64,000 nt of DNA from Winogradskyella sp. J14-2 (GTDB taxonomy: Bacteria; Bacteroidota; Bacteroidia; Flavobacteriales; Flavobacteriaceae): contig NZ_CP019388.1 of assembly GCF_001971725.1 (NCBI RefSeq), positions 3,056,501 to 3,120,500 of the forward strand, in the 5' to 3' direction. The first letter of the stretch is position 1. Each line of letters opens with the position of its first letter. Below, in pieces: positions 25,629 through 34,127 of the stretch. Position numbers and translations under genes: made by a program. The notes beneath the pieces were generated by a model. That model ran no database searches, had not been told where the DNA came from, and saw nothing but the letters and a program-made list of their open reading frames with translations.

Positions 25629-26768
25629 ATGAATGAAAAACAAAACAGATCAGGATTCGTATTTAAAACTTACGAAGCACCACACCAATCTCCTTTTGAA
25701 AAACTCTTCGAAATTTTTAAAGAGTTGATTACATACACATCGGGAGATTTTGATGAAGCCATTGATTGGTTACGCCAACTCGATAAGGAATACGAGCTTA
25801 CCACACCAGACTATACCATTGACGATTTTATTGAAGACCTTAAAAATAAAGGTTATATACGCGAAGAGATTGAATTTGGCGACGAAGGTGATGGCAGCGG
25901 AAAAGGAAAACTATCTATTACCGCAAAGACCGAACGTGCTATTCGTAAACAGGCCTTAGAACATATTTTTGGTAAAATAAAGCGAAGCGGTTCTGGCAAC
26001 CACAAAAGCAAAGGTCTTGGTATTGGCGATGAGCATACAGGCGATTTTAGAGCTTACCAATTTGGCGATGCACTCGAAAAAGTATCTGTGACCGAAAGTT
26101 TGCGTAACGCTCAAATTAACAATGGCATCGGTGATTTTAGCCTAACCGAAGACGATTTGGTGGTTGAAGAAACCCTACACAAAAGCCAAATGAGCACAGT
26201 GCTGATGATAGATATTAGTCACAGCATGATTTTGTATGGCGAAGATCGTATTACACCTGCCAAAAAAGTAGCCATGGCCTTGGCCGAATTAATCACCACA
26301 CGCTACCCTAAAGATACACTTGAAATTTTGGTATTTGGCAATGATGCTTGGCCCATTAAAATAAAGGAATTACCGTATTTAAAAGTTGGGCCATTTCATA
26401 CCAATACTGTTGCAGGTTTACAATTGGCTATGGATATGTTACGTAGAAAACGAAATACTAATAAACAGATTTTTATGATAACCGACGGTAAACCCAGTTG
26501 CTTGCGTATGCCAGACGGCCAATATTATAAAAACAGTAATGGCTTAGATCCTTTTATCACCAATAAGTGCTATGCTATGGCGCAACAAGCCAGACGTTTG
26601 CACATTCCTATCACCACATTTATGATTGCGGAAGATCCGTACTTAATGCAGTTTATTAGGGAGTTTACACAAGCTAATCGCGGAAAGGCTTTCTACACAG
26701 GCTTAAAAGGATTGGGACAAATGATATTTGAGGATTATGAAAACAACAGAAAAAAACGTATCTCCTAA
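25629..26768 (+). CDS. von Willebrand factor A domain protein partnered with a MoxR-type ATPase
   Basis: This 379-residue cytosolic protein has a VWA domain at about residues 185-370. The metal-ion-dependent adhesion site is D195-I-S197-H-S199, with LVFGND and MITDGKPSC supplying the later MIDAS positions. The N-terminal 180 residues are a charged helical region with a Gly-rich stretch (GDEGDGSGKGKLS). The gene starts at ATG 25629 after an AT-rich leader. An ATPase of the ChlI/MoxR class follows 89 bases downstream on the same strand. Such VWA/AAA+ pairs usually act together as chaperone-like or metal-insertion machines. No substrate gene is adjacent. Confidence 0.85.
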   Translation: MNEKQNRSGFVFKTYEAPHQSPFEKLFEIFKELITYTSGDFDEAIDWLRQLDKEYELTTPDYTIDDFIEDLKNKGYIREEIEFGDEGDGSGKGKLSITAKTERAIRKQALEHIFGKIKRSGSGNHKSKGLGIGDEHTGDFRAYQFGDALEKVSVTESLRNAQINNGIGDFSLTEDDLVVEETLHKSQMSTVLMIDISHSMILYGEDRITPAKKVAMALAELITTRYPKDTLEILVFGNDAWPIKIKELPYLKVGPFHTNTVAGLQLAMDMLRRKRNTNKQIFMITDGKPSCLRMPDGQYYKNSNGLDPFITNKCYAMAQQARRLHIPITTFMIAEDPYLMQFIREFTQANRGKAFYTGLKGLGQMIFEDYENNRKKRIS

Positions 26769-26784
26769 TTTAATATCACGAAAT

Positions 26785-26812
26785 GTTCCCTTGAGGGGAC
26801 TTTAGGGGTGTC
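26785..26812. repeat. short G-rich dispersed repeat between the VWA and ATPase genes
   Basis: The gap holds TTCCCTTGAGGGGACTTTAG followed by GGGTGTC, in which CCCTTGAGGGG forms a small palindrome and AGGGG recurs. It differs from the AT-rich surroundings. It resembles short dispersed intergenic motifs of this group, but only one copy is visible here. Confidence 0.4.
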
Positions 26813-26857
26813 TTAGAAATATAAGAAAATAGAATATAGAGCATAGACTTAAGACTT

Positions 26858-28321
26858 ATGAAAAAAAATAAAATTACCACACTAGGCGAATTAAAACAAT
26901 CTGGTTACCAGCCAAAATCCATAAAGGACGAACTACGAGATAACCTCATTGCCAACATTAAAAATAAAAAGAATACGTTTGAAGGGATCCACGGTTACGA
27001 AAACACGGTAATACCAGAATTGGAACGTGCCATTTTATCGCGCCACAACATCAATTTATTAGGATTGCGAGGCCAGGCAAAAACGCGTTTGGCACGTATG
27101 ATGGTGAACCTCTTAGATGAATACATTCCTGTGGTTGAAGGCTCGGAGATTAATGACGATCCGCTCAATCCAATATCAAGATACGCCAAAGAATTAGTTG
27201 CCCAAAAAGGCGACAACACACCAATCTCTTGGTTACATAGAAATGAGCGCTTTGCAGAAAAACTCGCCACACCAGATGTTACCGTTGCCGATATTATTGG
27301 CGATGTGGACCCAATAAAAGCCGCTAACCTAAAACTGAGTTATGCAGATGACCGTGTGATTCATTACGGCATGATTCCGCGTGCCAACCGTTGTATTTTT
27401 GTTATTAATGAGTTACCAGATTTACAAGCCAGAATTCAGGTAGCTCTATTTAATATTTTGCAGGAAGGTGATATTCAAATTAGAGGATTCAAATTACGAC
27501 TGCCTTTAGATATGCAGTTTGTGTTTACGGCAAACCCAGAAGATTATACCAATCGTGGTAGTATTGTAACACCATTAAAAGATAGAATTGGTTCACAGAT
27601 TTTAACGCATTATCCTGAAAGTGTAGAAATTGCACGTACCATTACCTCACAAGAGGCCAAGTTAGTTGAGAGTCAGGCAACCTCTGTATATGTACCAGAT
27701 TTGGCCAAGGATTTATTAGAACAAATTAGTTTTGAAGCACGCGAGAGCGAATACATTGATGCAAAAAGTGGTGTAAGTGCCAGAATGAGCATCACCGCTT
27801 TTGAAAATTTGCTGAGTACCGCAGAGCGACGTGCGTTGTTGGCTGGTGATGAAAGCACTTCTGTAAGACTTTCAGACTTTATAGGTGTTATTCCTGCCAT
27901 TACAGGAAAAGTAGAATTGGTGTATGAAGGCGAACAGGAAGGTGCCGATTTTGTCGCCAACGAATTGTTGAACAGTGCTATAAAAACATTATTTCCTGAA
28001 TATTTTCCGAAGATTGAAAAATTAGAAAAGCAAGGTGACGAGACACCTTACGATGCATTGATTTCATGGTTTTTTAATGGTGATGGTTTTGAATTGTTGG
28101 ATGATTTTGATGATGCCACTTACCAATCAAAATTAGATGAAATAAAACCTTTAGACACATTAATTGCCGATTATCAACCAGATATAGACCCAAAAGATGT
28201 GTATTTTGAAAAAGAATTCATTCTTTGGGGATTAACCCAGTTTAAAAAACTGAGCAAATACAGATATGCAGAGGGAACTCAATTTAAGGATCCTTATGGC
28301 AGTTATATTAGTGGTCTGTAG
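26858..28321 (+). CDS. MoxR/ChlI-type AAA+ ATPase
   Basis: This 487-residue protein is an AAA+ ATPase of the magnesium-chelatase ChlI/MoxR group. Its Walker A is G69-L-R-G-Q-A-K-T76, a variant typical of this subgroup. Walker B and sensor regions are RCIFVINELPDLQARIQVALFNILQEGD and FVFTANPEDYTNRGSIVTPLKDRIGS, the latter with the arginine-rich sensor loop. Helical lid sequences (ISFEARESEYIDAKSGVSARMSI) follow, then a C-terminal extension of about 120 residues ending DPYGSYISGL. Together with the upstream VWA protein it probably forms a remodelling complex in the cytosol. The gene is flanked downstream by an inverted repeat that may end the transcript. Confidence 0.87.
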   Translation: MKKNKITTLGELKQSGYQPKSIKDELRDNLIANIKNKKNTFEGIHGYENTVIPELERAILSRHNINLLGLRGQAKTRLARMMVNLLDEYIPVVEGSEINDDPLNPISRYAKELVAQKGDNTPISWLHRNERFAEKLATPDVTVADIIGDVDPIKAANLKLSYADDRVIHYGMIPRANRCIFVINELPDLQARIQVALFNILQEGDIQIRGFKLRLPLDMQFVFTANPEDYTNRGSIVTPLKDRIGSQILTHYPESVEIARTITSQEAKLVESQATSVYVPDLAKDLLEQISFEARESEYIDAKSGVSARMSITAFENLLSTAERRALLAGDESTSVRLSDFIGVIPAITGKVELVYEGEQEGADFVANELLNSAIKTLFPEYFPKIEKLEKQGDETPYDALISWFFNGDGFELLDDFDDATYQSKLDEIKPLDTLIADYQPDIDPKDVYFEKEFILWGLTQFKKLSKYRYAEGTQFKDPYGSYISGL

Positions 28322-28339
28322 TTTAGTAAAATCAAATAA

Positions 28340-28441
28340 CTGTCAGTTCGAGCGTAGTCGAGAACCTTTTAGGGATTGCATTTTTTTGCTTCGCCATGTG
28401 TTTTCGGAAAAAAATTCCTCAACCAATTCTCGAACTGACAG
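28340..28441. repeat. 102-bp element bounded by 13-bp perfect inverted repeats
   Basis: CTGTCAGTTCGAG (28340-28352) and its exact reverse complement CTCGAACTGACAG (28429-28441) bracket a 76-base centre. Next to the left arm is CGTAGTCGAGAACC, so TCGAG occurs twice. The element fills the gap between two convergent genes. It resembles small non-coding dispersed repeats of Flavobacteriia with the GTTCGAGCGTAGTCGAGAAC theme. It encodes no protein and could act as a transcriptional stop. Confidence 0.75.
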
Positions 28442-28456
28442 ATTAACTAACATATA

Positions 28457-29113
28457 TTAGTTCTTACTTTCTTCAACAGGCTCAAAAACCCACCAAGTTT
28501 CTCCAGTTTTGGGTCTAAAACTTAGTTTTATAATTCCATCTTTAGAATAAATAACATAATATCCTTGGATTTTAAGATTTTCATCATTCAAAGTGGCTGT
28601 CATTTCGCCATCATTATACGTTGCAACGATGCCATTGTTAAACTCAAACGTAGCATTGTACATTTTAGGATTAAGCGTTGATGGCGTCATTGTTTTCTTC
28701 ATGCTCAAGCTTTTTGTAAAATCTTTGGCATCGTAATTATACATTCCGTAATCTTCCTTTTTCTTTTTGGTTTTATTATGCTCTTTTTGAGTATCGTAAT
28801 AAGCAATATTGCTTTTAATTTCAACTTTTCCTTTTTTTAAATAATAAGTATTGCTTGATGTTTTGTATGGCGGATTAACAACAAGCGTATAAGGCTTATT
28901 AATATTAAAAGATTTTTCTTTTGATGTATTGCTGAAAACAACGCTGTCGTTTTCGTCCTTTAGCTGAAACTCTGTGCCTGGCGGATATTTTATAAAGTCA
29001 TTTTCCGTATGGCTTCGTGTAATTTTTAAATAATTGCTCTGTGCCAATCCTAAGTTCATTATTGCTAAAAGGAATAGTGTTGTTACTGTTTTCATTTTGT
29101 TCGTGATTTTCAT
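28457..29113 (-). CDS. hypothetical secreted protein
   Basis: This 218-residue protein has a signal peptide ending near GLAQ; translation may start at the first Met (29113) or at Met7 (29095, MKTVTTLFLLAIMNLGLAQ). The mature part is basic and beta-rich, with KKGKVEIKSNIAYYD, NKTKKKKEDYGMYNY and a C-terminal IYSKDGIIKLSFRPKTGETWWVFEP. No family is recognised. It starts 28 bases after the outer membrane beta-barrel receptor gene, so they are likely co-transcribed and may work together at the envelope. Confidence 0.7.
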   Translation of the reverse strand: MKITNKMKTVTTLFLLAIMNLGLAQSNYLKITRSHTENDFIKYPPGTEFQLKDENDSVVFSNTSKEKSFNINKPYTLVVNPPYKTSSNTYYLKKGKVEIKSNIAYYDTQKEHNKTKKKKEDYGMYNYDAKDFTKSLSMKKTMTPSTLNPKMYNATFEFNNGIVATYNDGEMTATLNDENLKIQGYYVIYSKDGIIKLSFRPKTGETWWVFEPVEESKN

Positions 29114-29141
29114 AATTTTTGTTTTTAATTAATATTAATTT

Positions 29142-31544
29142 TTAATTCATTCTGTTTTTTTCATTTTCAATTCCTGTATCACGCTTTCTAGCTTTTTTAA
29201 TCTCATTACGACCGAAATTATAAGTTAAGTTAAAACGGACTTGTCGGCTATCGCTACCACCATTTCCATCGATGAATAAATCACCAAATCGCGTGGAACC
29301 TTGCCAAGGTGATGTAAACAATATATCGTTAAAGCCCAATCTTGCCGTGAGTTTTTCATCAAAAAATTTCTTTTGAAAGGCAAGATTTAATGAACCCAAA
29401 CTTCGGGTTTCGTAGGTGCCTCCCCAAACTGAAGGTGAACTGTACCAACCTGAAACTTCAAAAGTGATATCCTTAGGTAGCTTAAAGGTGTTTTGCGCAT
29501 ACAAGCTCAGTGTATTTTGCTTTGTTGAAACAAAGTCTGGATTTGTTGCTTCATAAATACTTCTATAAGCATTAAGGCTAAAATAAACACGCCACCAATC
29601 ATTAAATTTTGTTGGATATGAAATGCCTAAATTGATGATTTTTTGGTTGGCTACATTTCTTTGAATGATAAAGTTTTGGTCATCACCTAAAGCTTCTGTC
29701 ACCTGCGCAAAAAAATCGGATATAAAACTGTAGCTCAATGATGTTGTTAATCTATAATTGTAGGTATGCGAGAGCTTTAAATTATCCGTGTATTGCGGCT
29801 GTAAAAAGGGATTACCTTGTCTAAATGATAACTCGTCAATGCGGTATTGAAACGGATTTAAACTTTGATAATTTGGTCTTTGAATACGCTTGCTATAGAT
29901 TAATGCCAAACTGTTCTTTTGATTAACTTGATAGGTAATGCCACCACTCGGAAACCAATTCGTGTAATTTCTAGTCACACGGTCGTCTGCGTTATCCTGC
30001 ATACTTTCCAACTGTCCATCGGAAATGGTTGTTTCGGTACGTAATCCAATCTGAAAATTAAATTTTTTAAATTTTCTATTGTAGTTAAAATATGCCGCAA
30101 TAATCTGTTCGTCGTAAATGAAATCGTTTGATTGTGTTTCGTCTAAATTGTTATTACCATTGGTTCTGTCAAAAGCATCGAAACTGTTGTCGGTATTGAC
30201 TTTAGAATATTTTGCACCCAAACCCAGCTTTCCTTTCAGAAAATTTTGTTCATAATCTGCTTGGGCTGAAAAGATGGAAATATCAATCGGTGTATCAAAA
30301 AAGACAATGTTTTCACTTAAAACTTGAGTTTCATTACCATTTAAATAACGATTGGGTTGAAGGTTGGTACGGTCACTATCATATTTTCCGAAATCGACAT
30401 CAATATTTAAAGAATGACCCAAAGTATCTTTAAATCGGTAATTGAGGTTGGCATAGAGATTTGAGGTTTGATTGTCCGAATCACTTTCAGCAATTAAAAC
30501 TTGATTAGGATTGTCGTTACCAAGGGGTGTAATTGGTGTACGGCTATCGCTTTCAGAATTTGAATTGTTGAAATTTCCTGTTAGGATAATTCCAAAAGTA
30601 GATTCTGGTGTTGTGAAATAGTCAAAACCTATTCTAATGTTGTTGCTATTATTGTCAAAAATAGTTTCAGTTCTGGCATCGAAATTAGTACCATTTTGTG
30701 TTCGGTTGAGGTTTATAAAACTAAAACTCTTCCCAAAATTATTGCTGTAGGTGCCGTAAATACTTGTCTTTTTATTTCGGTTATTGAATGAAACAGAACT
30801 GCTCGTTCTGGCAAATTCACCAACAGTCAAACTTGAAGCTAAACTTCCGTTTGTGCCTAAGGTTTTATCGCGTTTCAATTTAATATTGATGATGCCTGCG
30901 TTACCTTCCGCATCATAGCGTGACGAAGGTTGCGTTATAATTTCTAAAGCTTCAATATCGCTGGCTTGCAATGTTTTAAGAAAGTTTACCAAATCCTGAC
31001 CTCGTAAAACGGATGGTCTATCATCAATATAAATAAGGACACCAGCTTTTCCTTCAACCACAATATTATCCGAATTATCGATAATGATGCCAGGTGCTTT
31101 TCGCAGCAGTTCAAAACCCGAATCGCCAATGGCATTAATCGTTCCAGCAACGTTAAAAACGGTTTTATCGGCTAGAACTTGAATCATGGGTTTTTCGGCG
31201 ACCACGGTTACTTCTTCCAAGGCTTCCGAGGCTTCTTTCATCACTATAGTTTCAAAGTTTTTGGCATTATTTTCAATACTGAAATTTTCAAATTTATAAT
31301 CTTCCATACCTAAACTGGTAATCAATAATGTGTACGTTCCATTTTCAATGGATTTGTACTTAAATATGCCGTTTTCGTTAGTTAATTCACCTTTTATAAA
31401 TGCACTAGTTTCTGCATTAAGAAGCGAAACAATAGCGTTTGATATCGGTTGGTTGTTTGCATCCACTACTTTACCTGTAATACTATTTTGGGCAAATGCG
31501 AAATTTATGGATAGCACTACTGTTAATTGTAAAAGTCGTTTCAT
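29142..31544 (-). CDS. outer membrane beta-barrel receptor with carboxypeptidase-like N-terminal domain
   Basis: This 800-residue protein begins MKRLLQLTVVLSINFAFAQNSITGKVVD, a signal peptide followed directly by a carboxypeptidase-regulatory-like domain (about residues 20-105, GKVVDANNQPISNAIVSLLN). A TonB plug-like region follows (VLADKTVFNVAGTINAIGDSGFELLRKAPGI, VLIYIDDRPSVLRG, ALEIITQPSSRYDAEGNAGIINI), then a barrel of the outer-membrane-protein-beta-barrel-3 type ending in FNLTYNFGR plus a charged tail. An upstream in-frame start at 31664 would add 40 residues before the signal peptide and is rejected. The cargo is unknown; relatives are annotated as TonB-dependent or outer membrane biogenesis proteins. 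It is divergent from a LytS/LytTR two-component system. Confidence 0.85.
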   Translation of the reverse strand: MKRLLQLTVVLSINFAFAQNSITGKVVDANNQPISNAIVSLLNAETSAFIKGELTNENGIFKYKSIENGTYTLLITSLGMEDYKFENFSIENNAKNFETIVMKEASEALEEVTVVAEKPMIQVLADKTVFNVAGTINAIGDSGFELLRKAPGIIIDNSDNIVVEGKAGVLIYIDDRPSVLRGQDLVNFLKTLQASDIEALEIITQPSSRYDAEGNAGIINIKLKRDKTLGTNGSLASSLTVGEFARTSSSVSFNNRNKKTSIYGTYSNNFGKSFSFINLNRTQNGTNFDARTETIFDNNSNNIRIGFDYFTTPESTFGIILTGNFNNSNSESDSRTPITPLGNDNPNQVLIAESDSDNQTSNLYANLNYRFKDTLGHSLNIDVDFGKYDSDRTNLQPNRYLNGNETQVLSENIVFFDTPIDISIFSAQADYEQNFLKGKLGLGAKYSKVNTDNSFDAFDRTNGNNNLDETQSNDFIYDEQIIAAYFNYNRKFKKFNFQIGLRTETTISDGQLESMQDNADDRVTRNYTNWFPSGGITYQVNQKNSLALIYSKRIQRPNYQSLNPFQYRIDELSFRQGNPFLQPQYTDNLKLSHTYNYRLTTSLSYSFISDFFAQVTEALGDDQNFIIQRNVANQKIINLGISYPTKFNDWWRVYFSLNAYRSIYEATNPDFVSTKQNTLSLYAQNTFKLPKDITFEVSGWYSSPSVWGGTYETRSLGSLNLAFQKKFFDEKLTARLGFNDILFTSPWQGSTRFGDLFIDGNGGSDSRQVRFNLTYNFGRNEIKKARKRDTGIENEKNRMN

Positions 31545-31672
31545 CGTGTAATTTTTTATTCTGATACAAATCTGCAAAACACAATTAGGAACTACACGTT
31601 GAAAATGTTGAGTCGGCATATGGACTGATGAGTTGCCTTTCCCATTCATCTGTATATAGGACAACTCGTCTG

Positions 31673-31701
31673 TTTTTACTTTAAAATGGGTAAAGTAAAA
31701 A
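31673..31701. promoter_or_regulatory. 11-bp inverted repeat in the divergent promoter region, candidate operator
   Basis: TTTTTACTTTA (31673-31683), a 7-base spacer AAATGGG and TAAAGTAAAAA (31691-31701) form a perfect inverted repeat just before TATATTTA (31703-31710), a one-mismatch -7 box for the sensor kinase gene. A second imperfect inverted repeat (GATGAGTTG 31627-31635 and CAACTCGTC 31662-31670) lies between it and the receptor gene. Confidence 0.5.
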
Positions 31702-31734
31702 GTATATTTAGGCTTAATTTATTTCGGGATTAAA

Positions 31735-32781
31735 ATGAAAATTAAAGCAAGACATATAGCCATCATAGCATTATTTTACCTGTTCTTTTCGGTACTTTAC
31801 CGCATTGTCCTTTGGTATAGCGGAAATAATTATCCAGAAGAAGGATTTTGGGGTTGGGCCAATCCAAAGGGTTATTGGAATATGTCAGGTATGCAGTATC
31901 TATTTTATTTTTTTGCATCACTATTAATATGGTTTTTAGGTGTTTATCTTTTGAGGCATAAGCCAAAATTGGTTCAGATATTAGCAGTAGTAATTATGAT
32001 ACCAATTGTAGTTTATGGTGTGCGTGAAGGACGCTATTGGTTTATTGACATTACTGGAAAAACAAGATATCTCAGAGGTCCAGGTGTGGTTTGGGATTGG
32101 TACATTCCGTCATTGTTTATGATGATACAATTTGGTTGTTTGTTCACCTATCGCTATTTTAAGGAAAATCAACAAAAATTGAGGGTTGAAGGTGAGTTGA
32201 AAACGGCAGCTTTAAAAAGTGAACTTTCGGCTTTAAAAGCACAATTAAACCCACATTTTCTATATAACATTTTTAATACGATTAGCGCTTCTGTACCACC
32301 CGAAAATGAAAAAACAAGACGAATGATTGCCGAGCTTTCAGATCTATTTAGGTATCAATTGAAAGCTTCAAAGGTAGAAAAAGTACCACTGGGTGAAGAA
32401 TTGGAATTTGTTAATAAATATCTCGATTTGGAAAAAGAACGCTTTCAAGAGCGATTGAAAGTTGACGTTAATGTTGAAGAGCATTTAAAAGAAGAAATGG
32501 TTCCACCAATGTTGTTGCAACCTTTGGTAGAGAATTCCATAAAGCACGGTTTGTCGTCTTTGATTGAAGGTGGCGAAATTCATATTTCTATCTTTAAAAA
32601 AGATGATAAATTACATTTTGAAATTGCCGACACAGGTATTGGTATTGAAGACAAAAAAGCTGTTTTTGAAAAAGGTATCGGACTTACCAACACGAAGCTA
32701 AGACTCGAAAAAATGTACCAAAGCACTTTAAAACTAACAGATAACGAGCCTAAGGGTTTAAAGGTTGAATTTGCAATATGA
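31735..32781 (+). CDS. LytS-type sensor histidine kinase
   Basis: This 348-residue inner membrane kinase has four hydrophobic segments in residues 1-150 (IAIIALFYLFFSVLYRIVLWY, YLFYFFASLLIWFLGVYLL, LVQILAVVIMIPIVVYGV, WYIPSLFMMIQFGCLFTY). A short coiled coil leads to the His-kinase domain LKAQLNPHFLYNIFNTIS, with H174 as the phosphorylated residue. The ATPase domain has MLLQPLVENSIKHGL and IADTGIGIEDKK, with GIGLTNTKLRLEKMY. The class controls cell-surface or stress genes through LytTR partners. The regulator gene overlaps its end by four bases (ATGA). The divergently placed outer membrane receptor is a candidate target. Confidence 0.93.
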   Translation: MKIKARHIAIIALFYLFFSVLYRIVLWYSGNNYPEEGFWGWANPKGYWNMSGMQYLFYFFASLLIWFLGVYLLRHKPKLVQILAVVIMIPIVVYGVREGRYWFIDITGKTRYLRGPGVVWDWYIPSLFMMIQFGCLFTYRYFKENQQKLRVEGELKTAALKSELSALKAQLNPHFLYNIFNTISASVPPENEKTRRMIAELSDLFRYQLKASKVEKVPLGEELEFVNKYLDLEKERFQERLKVDVNVEEHLKEEMVPPMLLQPLVENSIKHGLSSLIEGGEIHISIFKKDDKLHFEIADTGIGIEDKKAVFEKGIGLTNTKLRLEKMYQSTLKLTDNEPKGLKVEFAI

Positions 32782-33506
32782 AAAAAGTAATCATAGTAGA
32801 TGATGAAGCGGCTGGACGAAAGTTAATTAAGGAATACCTAAAAGATTATCGAGATTTAATTCTTTTGGGCGAAGCCAATAATGGCGTAGATGCCGTTAAA
32901 ATGATCAATGAGTTTAAACCCGATTTGGTGTTTTTAGATATTCAAATGCCCGGAATGACAGGCTTTGATGTACTTACGCATTTAGATGAACTGCCACAAA
33001 TCATATTCTCAACAGCTTATGATCAGTATGCGCTAAAAGCCTTTGAGGTTCATGCTGTAGATTACTTGTTAAAGCCTTACACAAAAGACCGTTTTAAGCT
33101 TGCTGTAGAGCGTTTAAATGAGAATAAAGTTGAAAACAAAGCAAGACCATTGGCAGAAAGTTTACTCATGGAAACAGCTAAATCGCCAAATAAGATTTTA
33201 GTACAAAGTCAAAACAAACTAGTAACAATTGCTTTAGAAAATGTAATACGTATTGAAGCCTACGGTGATTATTCTAAACTAGTGACTGACGATAAAACTT
33301 ATGTGAGTAATTATGGTATTTCTACCCTTGAAGAAAAGTTAAATTCGGCAATATTTATAAGAGTACATCGGTCTTCAATTATTAACTTAAATGCCGTGAA
33401 GGAATTGCATAAATATTCTAAAAGTTACGATGTAATGATGAAAAATGGTGACGTGGTAAGAGTTAGTCGTGGTTATATGGACAATATCAAGAAATTGATG
33501 TTTTAA
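32778..33506 (+). CDS. LytTR family response regulator
   Basis: This 242-residue regulator has a receiver domain (residues 1-120) with the acidic pair in IIVDDEAAG, the phosphoacceptor D54 in LVFLDIQMPGMTG, a Thr/Ser in FSTAYDQYAL and Lys in YLLKPYTKDR. The C-terminal LytTR DNA-binding domain (about 140-240) contains ENVIRIEAYGDYSKLVT, FIRVHRSSIINL and VVRVSRGYMDNIKKLM. It is translated with the overlapping kinase gene and should be phosphorylated by it. LytTR proteins bind direct repeats; no clean pair of such repeats was found in the upstream gap. Confidence 0.94.
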   Translation: MKKVIIVDDEAAGRKLIKEYLKDYRDLILLGEANNGVDAVKMINEFKPDLVFLDIQMPGMTGFDVLTHLDELPQIIFSTAYDQYALKAFEVHAVDYLLKPYTKDRFKLAVERLNENKVENKARPLAESLLMETAKSPNKILVQSQNKLVTIALENVIRIEAYGDYSKLVTDDKTYVSNYGISTLEEKLNSAIFIRVHRSSIINLNAVKELHKYSKSYDVMMKNGDVVRVSRGYMDNIKKLMF

Positions 33507-33536
33507 ATTAAGCTCAGCAAGACAAGGCATCATTAA

Positions 33537-34109
33537 CTAAACACTTCGACTTTTAATATTTGCTTCACAAAGCCTTATAATTTCTGTAATTCTTTTTTGT
33601 TGGGTATCTTCACGTTTAGCGCTTTGTAACCATGAAAGATAGCTCTTTCTGTAGCCTTTAGAGAAATTTTTATAATTTTCAAAAGCTCGTGGATTTTTAT
33701 CAAATGCTTGTTGAAGGTTCTTAGGAATAACACCATTTTCAACATCATCCATAGCAGACCAAGTTCCAGATTTCTTGGCTAATGCAATCATTTTATAGCC
33801 AGCCTCTTGTATTAATCCTGCAGCCTCTAATTCTTCAACGTATGCTTTATTAAGTGCGCTCCACGTACTTTTGGGGTTTCGTTTTGTAAAATATTGAATC
33901 CGTTTTCCTTGGCCAAGGCTCTTTACGGTTGCATCAATCCAACCAAAACATAAAGCCACTTTTACAGCTTCTTCCCAGCGCATCGTTGGGATGTTCATTT
34001 CCAATTTATAGAAAATAAGATAAACGGCTTTGTGTTTATAATGGTTGTTTTGCAGCCAATCGTACCAGTCAGTGTCGCGTTCAAAGTAGAGTTCTGGTAT
34101 GTTTTTCAA
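33537..34109 (-). CDS. YdeI/OmpD-associated family protein
   Basis: This 190-residue cytosolic protein matches the YdeI-like family: ELYFERDTDWYDWLQNNH, AVYLIFYKLE, MRWEEAVKVALCFGWIDATVKSL, IQYFTKRNPKSTWSALNKAYVEEL and the OmdA-type C-terminus NLQQAFDKNPRAFENYKNFSKGYRKSYLSWLQSAKREDTQQKRI. The family has been linked to polymyxin or bacteriocin resistance in some bacteria, but its biochemical activity is not known. It is convergent with the two-component system and lies 18 bases after an M1 peptidase gene on the same strand. Confidence 0.85.
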   Translation of the reverse strand: MKNIPELYFERDTDWYDWLQNNHYKHKAVYLIFYKLEMNIPTMRWEEAVKVALCFGWIDATVKSLGQGKRIQYFTKRNPKSTWSALNKAYVEELEAAGLIQEAGYKMIALAKKSGTWSAMDDVENGVIPKNLQQAFDKNPRAFENYKNFSKGYRKSYLSWLQSAKREDTQQKRITEIIRLCEANIKSRSV

Positions 34110-34127
34110 GGTTAATGTTTATTAGTT

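Noticed and set aside
31592..31640. LytTR-type direct repeats (GTT at 31598, 31607 and 31632)
   Set aside because: The spacings (9 and 25) and flanking bases do not fit the expected paired 9-bp sites.
31545..31664. 40-residue N-terminal extension of the beta-barrel receptor
   Set aside because: It would place 40 residues before a clear signal peptide and covers the intergenic region.
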